This document shows, piece after piece, positions 16,496 through 22,463 of a DNA stretch of 22,463 bases (position 1 is the stretch's first letter; every line of letters starts with the position of its first letter). The DNA comes from Firmicutes bacterium UBA995. Lineage in GTDB: Bacteria > Bacillota > Sulfobacillia > UBA995. The stretch is from the NCBI GenBank assembly GCA_002291985.1, contig DBBB01000056.1, forward strand, positions 1 through 22,463, read 5' to 3'. The notes below the pieces were generated by a model. It did not search any database. It had not been told where the DNA came from and worked only from the letters and a program-made list of their open reading frames with translations. The position numbers were made by a program, and so were the translations under genes.

Positions 16496-17523
16496 TGCCG
16501 ATGGCGACCGCTCCCCAGGCACCCCCATCATGGCCGCTCGTCAGGCTCGACAGCGCCCGCAAGTACTTCCCGATCCGAGGGGGCTTGTTCGGGCATTCGG
16601 CCCGGTACGTGCGCGCGGTCAACAACGTGTCGATGACCATCGAGCGGGGCGAGACCTTTGGCCTGGTCGGCGAAAGCGGCAGCGGCAAGACAACTCTGGC
16701 ACGCCTCATTCCCGGCCTGCTGCGCCCCAGCGGTGGCAGAGTGCTGTACGACGGGCGAGACATCGCTCGCACGCATGGCGGCGAATTGAACCGGCTGCGG
16801 CGGCGGATGGGGATCGTCTTTCAGGACCCGGCATCCTCGCTAAATCCCCGCTCGCCGGTACGGGCTTCCATCAGGCGCCCGCTCGATCTGCAAGGGGTGA
16901 GGGGCCGCGAGGCCGAGCGGAGGGTCCTCGAAACCATCGACCGCGTGAACCTCGGCCGGGAGGTGCTCGACCGCTACCCCCATCAACTCAGCGGCGGGCA
17001 GCAGCAGCGGGCCAGCATTGCCCGAGCGATAATACTCAACCCGGAACTCGTGATCCTCGACGAGCCGACGTCGGCGCTCGACGTATCGATTCAGGCCCAG
17101 ATACTCAACTTGCTGCAGTCACTGCAGGAGCAGATCCGGCTGACCTACCTCTTCATAACCCACAACCTGTCGATTGTGCGATACATGAGCGACCGCATCG
17201 GCGTCATGTACCTTGGAAAGCTCGTGGAAGTCGCGCCGGCCGAGGCCCTGCACGATCGGCCGTTCCATCCCTATACCGCAGCCCTGCTTTCAGCATCGCC
17301 ACCGCTCAACCCCCGCCTACGCGATCGCAAGCGCTACCGCCTCGAGGGCGATCCGCCCAGCCTTATTTCCCCGCCACCCGGCTGTGGTTTGCATCCCCGC
17401 TGTCCGTTTGCCGTCGAGGTTTGCTCCGAGCGAACGCCGCCGCTGGTAGAAGCGGCTGCCCGGCGCCTCGTCGCCTGCCATCGCTGGGAAGAACTGACCC
17501 TCAAGGTTGGCCCCGGGGCATGA
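16495..17523 (+). CDS. Peptide ABC transporter ATPase, DppF type
   Basis: 342-aa second ATPase; it should heterodimerise with the DppD-type subunit. The N-terminal YFPIRGGLFG insert is typical of DppF/OppF. Walker A GESGSGKTT (59-67), signature LSGGQ (165-169), Walker B LVILDE (185-190) and H-loop His223 are intact. The C-terminal GCGLHPRC-x6-C...ACH block matches its partner. The ATG at 16495 is chosen over an earlier in-frame start because it overlaps the preceding stop as TGATG and has GGGGAGGT about 10 nt upstream. It ends the transporter cluster; no clear rho-independent terminator follows. Confidence 0.95.
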   Translation: MPMATAPQAPPSWPLVRLDSARKYFPIRGGLFGHSARYVRAVNNVSMTIERGETFGLVGESGSGKTTLARLIPGLLRPSGGRVLYDGRDIARTHGGELNRLRRRMGIVFQDPASSLNPRSPVRASIRRPLDLQGVRGREAERRVLETIDRVNLGREVLDRYPHQLSGGQQQRASIARAIILNPELVILDEPTSALDVSIQAQILNLLQSLQEQIRLTYLFITHNLSIVRYMSDRIGVMYLGKLVEVAPAEALHDRPFHPYTAALLSASPPLNPRLRDRKRYRLEGDPPSLISPPPGCGLHPRCPFAVEVCSERTPPLVEAAARRLVACHRWEELTLKVGPGA

Positions 17524-17581
17524 ACCCGTTCTCCCGGTCGGCCACACCGCCTGTGCAAGGTCGGCAGACTGGTCCCGAGGT

Positions 17582-17610
17582 TTGACGACGTAGCACGACT
17601 GTGCTACTAT
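17582..17610 (+). promoter_or_regulatory. Predicted sigma-A promoter of the toxin-antitoxin operon
   Basis: TTGACG (17582-17587), 17-nt spacer, TACTAT (17605-17610), each 5 of 6 to consensus. Transcription would start near 17617, leaving a leader of about 35 nt before the antitoxin ATG. It separates this pair from the ABC cluster upstream. Confidence 0.78.
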
Positions 17611-17619
17611 AGTGTCACA
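17590..17619 (+). promoter_or_regulatory. Overlapping dyads, probable autoregulatory operator
   Basis: The first dyad is perfect, GTAGCAC-GACT-GTGCTAC (17590-17607), filling the spacer and running into the -10 box. The second, TGTG-ct-ACTATAGT-gt-CACA (17600-17619), pairs 8 of 10 positions and covers the -10 box and start site. Antitoxins of this class commonly repress their own promoter through such palindromes. Protein binding itself is inferred. Confidence 0.6.
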
Positions 17620-17651
17620 ATGGTGGTCCACGCCAGGGGGGGACAGCGCCC

Positions 17652-17939
17652 ATGCGATTTATCACCGTGCGCGACCTGCGTCTGCGTGGCAGGGATGTCT
17701 GGCGGACCCTCCGCGAGGGCGAGGAGGCAGTCCTCACGATCAACGGCAGTCCGGTGGCCGTGCTGATCGGCGTCCGCGAGGGCGAGGTGGAGGAGACGCT
17801 TGGAGTCGTCCGTCAAGTCCGGGCGCAGGCAGCAGTCAGCCGGATGCGGGAGACGGCGGCCCAGCGTGGCCTCGACCGGCTCGCTGAGCAGGAGGTCGAA
17901 GGGGAGATCCAGGCAACGCGGCACGAGCGGCGGCCATGA
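17652..17939 (+). CDS. Type II antitoxin, Phd/YefM-like
   Basis: 95 aa. The N-terminal half (ITVRDLRLRGRDVWRTLREG, then EAVLTINGSPVAVLIGV) has the strand-helix-strand layout of Phd/YefM antitoxins, which bind DNA as dimers. The C-terminal half (about 45-95) is charged and helical, as expected of the toxin-neutralising tail. A G-rich AGGGGGGGACAG lies before the ATG. Its TGA overlaps the toxin ATG (ATGA), giving coupled translation. It probably represses its own promoter through the dyads just upstream. The family call rests on fold pattern and context. Confidence 0.85.
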   Translation: MRFITVRDLRLRGRDVWRTLREGEEAVLTINGSPVAVLIGVREGEVEETLGVVRQVRAQAAVSRMRETAAQRGLDRLAEQEVEGEIQATRHERRP

Positions 17940-18367
17940 GGAAGATCGTCCTGGACACCAACGTGCTGGTCGCGGCCCTGCTCACGCCCTTCGGGGCGCC
18001 TGGGCGGGTGTTGGATACGATACTGGCGCGGCAGGTCCGCTTGCTCTACGACGACCGGATTCTGGCCGAATACGGCGATGTGCTGGCTCGGGAGAAATTC
18101 GGCTTTGACCCCGGCGATGTGGCGGATCTCCTCGCCTTCTTGAGGTCGGAGGGGCAAGGCGTTGCCGCGCCACCCCTGGAAGTACCGGTCCTCGATCCAG
18201 ATGACGCGATGTTCGGGGAAGTCGCCGTGGCCGGTCGGGCCGATGCCATCGTGACGGGAAACAAGGGAGATTTCCCACCCGACACCTGCCACACGGTCCC
18301 GGTGTTGTCCCCGGCCGAGTTCCTGGATGTGCTGCGCTCCTCCCCGGGTACCAGAGGCCGTCTCTAA
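17936..18367 (+). CDS. Type II toxin, PIN-domain ribonuclease
   Basis: 143 aa. PIN-family toxin (the subgroup annotated as putative toxin component, PIN family), a metal-dependent RNase. The acidic centre appears complete: Asp7 in VLDTNV, Glu45 in LAEYGDVL, Asp90 in DPDD, and Asp112 in VTGNKGDFP. The RNA target is unknown. It starts inside the antitoxin stop (ATGA). No truncation is seen, so the pair looks functional. Confidence 0.92.
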   Translation: MRKIVLDTNVLVAALLTPFGAPGRVLDTILARQVRLLYDDRILAEYGDVLAREKFGFDPGDVADLLAFLRSEGQGVAAPPLEVPVLDPDDAMFGEVAVAGRADAIVTGNKGDFPPDTCHTVPVLSPAEFLDVLRSSPGTRGRL

Positions 18368-18593
18368 CTGAAGTGTGCTCGGCGCAAGGACTCCTTGCGG
18401 CCGTACGCCAGTGACCCGGACAGGCGGCCACCTCCCGTTCCCGTTTGCAGATCCACGTGGTCCGCCACCCGCCGGCCACCCGTCGCCCTCCCCATGCCCT
18501 CTGACCACACGAAATCCCGGCAGTAGCGGTCGATCGCCTTCAGGAGGGCTCGACCTACCAGGCGGTGATCGACCTGGAACTGCAGCGCGGCGG
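18368..18593 (+). other. Gene-free stretch after the toxin gene
   Basis: No convincing gene between the toxin stop and the next promoter. It contains a perfect hairpin, CGCAAGG-ACT-CCTTGCG (18383-18399), without a following T-run. Just before the promoter is a short stop-to-stop frame ending in a TGA at 18595-18597 (about 29 codons) whose translation includes VAVDRLQEGSTYQAVIDLEL. It looks protein-like but lacks a start codon, so it may be the tail of a decayed gene. Confidence 0.35.
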
Positions 18594-18622
18594 TTGACAA
18601 GCGCGGAGGAGACGTATACCAT
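18594..18622 (+). promoter_or_regulatory. Predicted sigma-A promoter of the transporter gene
   Basis: A perfect TTGACA (18594-18599), 17-nt spacer, then TACCAT (18617-18622; 4 of 6). The start site would be near 18629, giving a leader of about 39 nt before the TTG start codon. Confidence 0.72.
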
Positions 18623-18667
18623 ACAGGCTGGCAGGACCGGCCGCATGGAGAATCTGGGGGCATACCC

Positions 18668-19918
18668 TTGACTTACGCTCAAACGGCGGCTTTGGCCATC
18701 TTCGCCGTCGCCTACGGTCTCGCCCTGGCCCGCAAGGTGAAGCTGGCCACTATCGCCGTGGTCGGAGCGGGCGCGCTGATCGCCCTTGGGGTCGTACCCT
18801 GGCGCGTGGCGTTGTTCGAGCTGATCGACTTCGACGTGCTGGCGATCTACGGGGGATTCTTGCTGGTATCGAGCGCTTTCAGCGAGAGCGGAATACCCCG
18901 GTTGCTGGCCATCAACATCCTTCGCCGGGTCCATCGCGAGAAGTACGCCCTGGTGATCCTGTGCAGCATCACGGCCCTGGTCTCGGCCTTCATGCACAAT
19001 GTCGGGGCAGTGCTGATCATGGCCCCGGTGGCAATCGAGTTGGCCCGAATAACCCGGACCAGCCTCTTTCCCTACCTCGTCGGCCTCGCCATAAGCTCCA
19101 ACGCCGTAACCACCGTAACCATGGTCGCCGATCCTCCTGCCCTGATCCTGGCCCTGGACATGGGGATGCAGTTCTTCGACTTCTTCTGGTATCAGGGGCG
19201 TCCGGGCCTCGGCACGCTCAGCATCGCCGGGGTCGGCATGGCCCTCCTCTTTCTGCTGATCCCATTCCGGCATCTCAACGCACGCTTTGACCTGCCTTCC
19301 GACCCTCCCCCGGTGCGGTACGGGGCGGCGTTGCTGTTCGGGGGCGGCGTGATTGCGCTGGCCCTTGCCCCTTACCTGGGAATCCGCATCGGCCTCATCG
19401 GCCTCGCCGTTGGCGGACTGGCCCTGCTGCTCGAGTCCCGGCGCGCAGGCGCCATGCTGCGCGAGTTCGACTGGGATTCCTTCCTCTTCATAACCGGCAC
19501 CTTCGTGCTGGTGGGCGCCCTGGAAACCACCGGCTTGCTCGAGCGCCTGGCCGCCATCATCGGCGCCTCCGGGCTCCGTAGCCCGGCGGCGCTCACCGGC
19601 TTCTTCGTATGGATATCGGTCGCCGCATCCGCGGTTGTGGATAACGTGCCTTACACCATCCTCATGATCCCCGTCGTCCGGATGGTGGCCGCCCAGGTGG
19701 GCGTGTCTGCCCTCCCCCTGCTATACGCGATGGTGGTGGGCACGGGGTCGGGCGGCAACATCACCCCCGTCGGCGCCACCGCCAACGTCTTCGCCTGCGG
19801 CATACTGGAGAAGCAAGGGCACAGGGTGCGAACCCTGGACTTCATGAAACTCAGCGTGCCCTTCACCTTGATCGCGGTGGCCACCATCCACCTGCTGATC
19901 TGGCTGGTATGGCTATGA
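18668..19918 (+). CDS. ArsB/NhaD-type (ion transporter superfamily) membrane transporter
   Basis: 416 aa, about 11-12 membrane helices in two halves, as in ArsB, NhaD and related permeases. Landmarks are SAFMHNVGAVLIMAPVAIEL in the first half, the helical-hairpin segment VVDNVPYTILMIPV in the second (about residues 318-331), and GSGGNITPVGATANVFACG (about 359-377). These are the substrate-site hairpins of the superfamily. The substrate is not known: no arsenic regulator or reductase is nearby, so arsenite export should not be assumed; an anion or Na+/H+ antiport is equally possible. The TTG start sits 8 nt past GGGGG. The next gene, a YibE/F protein, follows on the same strand after 116 nt. 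Confidence 0.9.
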   Translation: MTYAQTAALAIFAVAYGLALARKVKLATIAVVGAGALIALGVVPWRVALFELIDFDVLAIYGGFLLVSSAFSESGIPRLLAINILRRVHREKYALVILCSITALVSAFMHNVGAVLIMAPVAIELARITRTSLFPYLVGLAISSNAVTTVTMVADPPALILALDMGMQFFDFFWYQGRPGLGTLSIAGVGMALLFLLIPFRHLNARFDLPSDPPPVRYGAALLFGGGVIALALAPYLGIRIGLIGLAVGGLALLLESRRAGAMLREFDWDSFLFITGTFVLVGALETTGLLERLAAIIGASGLRSPAALTGFFVWISVAASAVVDNVPYTILMIPVVRMVAAQVGVSALPLLYAMVVGTGSGGNITPVGATANVFACGILEKQGHRVRTLDFMKLSVPFTLIAVATIHLLIWLVWL

Positions 19919-19919
19919 T

Positions 19920-20004
19920 CGGTTCGGGCGGAACCGCCTCCCCGGGGAAGACGCTCCTTTCGGCGTCGGGGAGGAGACCGGCTGCTCGTCTGGGCAGAAA
20001 GACG
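19920..20004 (+). ncRNA. Possible structured leader before the YibE/F gene
   Basis: Three consecutive hairpins can form. The first is CGGTTC/GAACCG (19920-19936, 5-nt loop). The second is CCTCCCC/GGGGAGG (19937-19943 with 19968-19974), enclosing a 6-nt one-sided bulge and GACGC/GCGTC with an 8-nt loop. The third is CGTCT/AGACG (19987-20004). No T-run follows, so it is not a plain terminator. It matches no riboswitch class I recognise. It may be a regulatory leader, an mRNA-stabilising element, or simply GC-rich pairing. Confidence 0.3.
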
Positions 20005-20034
20005 GCCGTGAGTTCAGGCCAGGAGGTGTCCGCC

Positions 20035-21204
20035 TTGTCCGTTCGCCGGGGGTTGATGCGCGTAGTCCTCGCCGGACTCATCTGCGGGTTGCTCCTGGGC
20101 GCCATCCTCGCCCGCCCGGCCGAGGCATTTGAGCCGCCGATCCAGCCAGAACGCACCCGGGCGCAGGTGCTGGAGGTGGTGGACGACGAGGAAGTTCAGG
20201 AAGGCGCCTGGGGACTGCCCATGCGGCGGCAGACGGTGACCCTGCGCGTCCTGGGCGGTCGTTACCGGGACATGACCTTCACCGTCTCCAACTACCTGTC
20301 GGGTCAACCCGGCTATGACCTCGTACTCGAACCCGGCGACAGGGTGCTGGTCAGCATCGAGGAAGGAGAAGCCGAGGAACCCGCGGTCTTCATCGAGGAC
20401 TTCGCCCGGGACACCTACCTGTATGGGCTGGCGGGGTTGTTCGCCGTGACGCTGGTGGCGATGGGCGGCCGAAAGGGACTGAAGGCACTGCTCGCCCTGA
20501 TCCTCACCATTGCCGCCGTATTCTTCTTGCTGTTGCCTCGACTGCTGGCCGGCTATCCGCCGGTCGGCACCACCGTGGTGCTGTGTGGTCTCATCACCCT
20601 GGCGACCATGGTGATGGTGGCCGGGCCCACCCGGAAGGCGCTTGCCGCCACGTTGGGCACGACGGGGGGACTCGCGGTGGCGGGAGCCCTGGCCATGTAT
20701 GGAGGCACCCTCGCTCAGCTCATGGGCATGAGCGCCCAGGAAGCCCAGTTCCTGTACTTCGTGGACGACTTGCAGCTTGATTTCCGTGGTCTTCTGTTCT
20801 CAGGCATGATCCTGGGCGCGCTGGGGGCGATCATGGACGTGGCCATGTCCATCGCCTCGGCCATCGAGGAAGTCCGCCGGGCCAACGCGGCGCTCAGCCC
20901 CATCGCTCTGTTCCGTTCGGGCATGAACGTGGGCCGGGACGTGATGGGCACCATGGCCAACACGCTCATCCTTGCCTATACCGGCGGCGCCTTGCCGCTC
21001 TTGCTGCTACTCATGGTTCACGACGCCAGCCTGGTCAAGGTGATAAACCTCGACCTGATCGCCACCGAGGTCGTGCGCGCCCTGGCGGGCAGCGTCGGCG
21101 TCGTGCTGTGCGTACCCATCACCGCTGCGCTGGCCAGCGTGATGTTCTCCCCCGCTGCCAGGCGCAGAGGCGCACGGACGAGAATCGCCGCTCGCCGAGC
21201 CTGA
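20035..21204 (+). CDS. YibE/F family membrane protein
   Basis: 389 aa. One N-terminal membrane segment or signal ending near ARPAEA (residues 26-31), an extracytoplasmic beta-rich domain (about 35-125), then about seven or eight membrane helices. Family signatures are MDVAMSIASAIEEVR (267-281) and GRDVMGTMANTLILAYTGGALP (two blocks, 300-321). The biochemical function of YibE/F is unknown; transport is presumed. The TTG at 20035 is chosen because AGGAGGT lies 8 nt upstream; the frame is open further upstream, overlapping the previous gene, but without a ribosome binding site. The gene is convergent with addA (11 nt between stops). The structured gap before it may affect its expression. Confidence 0.9.
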   Translation: MSVRRGLMRVVLAGLICGLLLGAILARPAEAFEPPIQPERTRAQVLEVVDDEEVQEGAWGLPMRRQTVTLRVLGGRYRDMTFTVSNYLSGQPGYDLVLEPGDRVLVSIEEGEAEEPAVFIEDFARDTYLYGLAGLFAVTLVAMGGRKGLKALLALILTIAAVFFLLLPRLLAGYPPVGTTVVLCGLITLATMVMVAGPTRKALAATLGTTGGLAVAGALAMYGGTLAQLMGMSAQEAQFLYFVDDLQLDFRGLLFSGMILGALGAIMDVAMSIASAIEEVRRANAALSPIALFRSGMNVGRDVMGTMANTLILAYTGGALPLLLLLMVHDASLVKVINLDLIATEVVRALAGSVGVVLCVPITAALASVMFSPAARRRGARTRIAARRA

Positions 21205-21215
21205 TGCCAGGCGCT

Positions 21216-22463
21216 TCAGCCCAGCGGCACCTCCAAGGTCATCCCTGTTGCCAGGAAGTGAAGAAAGGCGCCGGTGACCGGCTGCCCAAGCAGCGCGTTC
21301 GCCGCCCGCGCATACAGCCGGACCTGCGATGAGTGCCTGTCCGCCAGTGCCGCCTCCTTTCCGGGGAACACCCGGTCGGTCTTGAAGTCGAGGATGATCA
21401 CTTGGCCTGCTTCCTCAAGGATGAGGTCGATCACACCCTGCACCAAAACCGCTTCGCCGGTCGCCTGCCGCGCGGGCATGTCCGGATAAACCTCCGTGGC
21501 CGGCAGTGCCAGGGTAAAAGGCGCCTCGCGTCGGACGCGGGCCGGATCACGAAGCACCCGCTGCCCCAGAGCAGTGCTGAAAAATTGGGCGATTGCCTCC
21601 CCGTCCACCAGCGAAAACTGGTGAGTCGTGAGCAACTCGCGGCGGAGCATTTCCTCCATCTGTCGCCCGATCTCCGGCCCGTGCAGGGGTCGGGAGAGGT
21701 CGAGGTGGCGCAGAACCAGATGCGTGGCCGTCCCCGCTTCCATCCCGCCGCCCTCCATGGCCGGCGCGACTTCTTCTTCCCCTTCCCACCCCCGGCCTTT
21801 CAACTCGCTGACCGACCGCTTGGCGGCGTAATGGGCCAGGGTCTCGCGGGGATAGCGCCAATTCAAGGCCCGGCGGAACCGCTCCTGCATCGCACGGTCG
21901 GGTCGGGTAACGGGGGGGACGGCGACCTTCGGGCCGGCGGGGGCAGTTCCCTCGCGCAGCGGGGGCGCCGCAGGGAAAACCAGCCTGAACCGCGAGGGTT
22001 CGGGCAGGGAAAGGCAGTCTTCCGGCGGAAGCAAGTCAAGGCGAGGATGACGGGCCAGAGCCAGGCCGAGCCATTCGAGGGCGGTCGCTGCCCCGGCCAC
22101 CAGGCCGTCCGGCAAGGGGACTTCCCGGTGCCCCGCCACCGCCGTGGCCCACCGGCCAAGGGTATGCTCGCCGTCGCGTACCGTGCCGACCAGGAACAGC
22201 CGCTCCCGGGCCCGGGTCATGGCTACATACAGGATCCGCAGCTCTTCGGCCAGTTCCTCGAGCCGGAGGCGGCCCATGACCGCCTGCTGCGCCAGGCTGG
22301 GATACATGATGCCCAACTCCTGGTCGACCACCGCCGGGCCCAGGCCAAGCTGCCGGTGACAGGTCAGATGGGGGTCGGTCCTTCCCGCCTGCAACCGCCG
22401 GCCGAGCCCTGCCAGGAGCACCACGGGACGGTCCAGACCCTTGGCCGCATGAACGCGCGCCAC
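21216..22463 (-). CDS. addA: ATP-dependent helicase/nuclease subunit A, C-terminal part (runs off right edge)
   Basis: The last 415 codons of the AddA subunit of the AddAB (RexAB) double-strand-break repair helicase-nuclease. Visible are UvrD-type motif V (RVHAAKGLDRPVV, just inside the edge) and motif VI (LRILYVAMTRARERLFLVG). The C-terminal RecB-like nuclease domain has the entry GTATHLVLRHL and the catalytic core GVIDLILEE...ILDFKTD, with its Asp and Lys present. The start, ATP-binding motifs and any addB lie outside the window. The stop is 11 nt from the convergent YibE/F stop. AddAB in place of RecBCD fits a Bacillota origin. Confidence 0.95.
   Translation of the reverse strand: MARVHAAKGLDRPVVLLAGLGRRLQAGRTDPHLTCHRQLGLGPAVVDQELGIMYPSLAQQAVMGRLRLEELAEELRILYVAMTRARERLFLVGTVRDGEHTLGRWATAVAGHREVPLPDGLVAGAATALEWLGLALARHPRLDLLPPEDCLSLPEPSRFRLVFPAAPPLREGTAPAGPKVAVPPVTRPDRAMQERFRRALNWRYPRETLAHYAAKRSVSELKGRGWEGEEEVAPAMEGGGMEAGTATHLVLRHLDLSRPLHGPEIGRQMEEMLRRELLTTHQFSLVDGEAIAQFFSTALGQRVLRDPARVRREAPFTLALPATEVYPDMPARQATGEAVLVQGVIDLILEEAGQVIILDFKTDRVFPGKEAALADRHSSQVRLYARAANALLGQPVTGAFLHFLATGMTLEVPLG

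Noticed and set aside
18364..18663. 99-codon minus-strand frame in the gap after the toxin gene
   Set aside because: It covers the plus-strand TTGACA promoter, has no convincing ribosome binding site or known motif, and runs into the toxin 3' end; not strong enough to call.
17813..19273. 486-codon minus-strand frame across the toxin gene and transporter
   Set aside because: It spans several unrelated plus-strand genes and promoters, and its composition is not protein-like.
18668..19918. Arsenite efflux pump (arsB) call
   Set aside because: The fold family is shared by many ion transporters, and no arsR, arsC or arsA neighbour is present.

Overview
The window is high-GC bacterial DNA with dense gene packing, frequent GTG and TTG starts, and strong GGAGG-type ribosome binding sites. 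The minus-strand order recJ - apt - rel - dtd - metallo-beta-lactamase hydrolase, with hisS next, is characteristic of Bacillota (Clostridia-type lineages). With this base composition the source is probably a high-GC member such as a Symbiobacterium-, Thermaerobacter- or Limnochorda-like organism. That placement is inferred from gene order and composition; no rRNA or similar marker is present.

Region 1 (1-7790, mostly minus strand) is housekeeping. The 5' part of hisS runs off the left edge and has its own near-consensus promoter. Divergent from it is an integral membrane protein with a degenerate CPBP-protease-like C-terminus (679-2091). A tight minus-strand operon follows: a 39-aa single-pass membrane microprotein whose TGA overlaps the recJ GTG, then recJ, apt, bifunctional (p)ppGpp synthetase/hydrolase rel, dtd and an MBL-fold hydrolase. 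It links single-strand DNA repair, purine salvage, stringent response and D-aminoacyl-tRNA proofreading.

Region 2 (7963-17523, plus strand) starts with a SAM-dependent methyltransferase, followed by a compact cassette that looks dedicated to D-amino-acid-containing substrates. The cassette holds an N-acyl-D-amino-acid deacylase with all metal ligands, a lipoprotein peptide-binding protein, a serine beta-lactamase/D-peptidase family (S12) hydrolase with no export signal, and a complete Dpp/Opp ABC importer (two permeases, two ATPases). From the binding protein onward the genes are 3-4 nt apart or overlap. The hydrolase lies between the binding protein and the permeases, so uptake and cytoplasmic hydrolysis are probably coupled. 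The substrate is inferred.

Region 3 (17582-18367) is a Phd/YefM-type antitoxin and PIN-domain toxin pair under a clear sigma-A promoter. Two overlapping dyads cover the promoter core and look like the operator.

Region 4 (18594-21204, plus strand) is an ArsB/NhaD-type membrane transporter with its own TTGACA promoter, then a YibE/F-family membrane protein behind a 116-nt gap that can form three hairpins. Convergent to it, the 3' part of addA (helicase-nuclease) runs off the right edge. No tRNA, rRNA, CRISPR array, insertion sequence or phage gene was seen.
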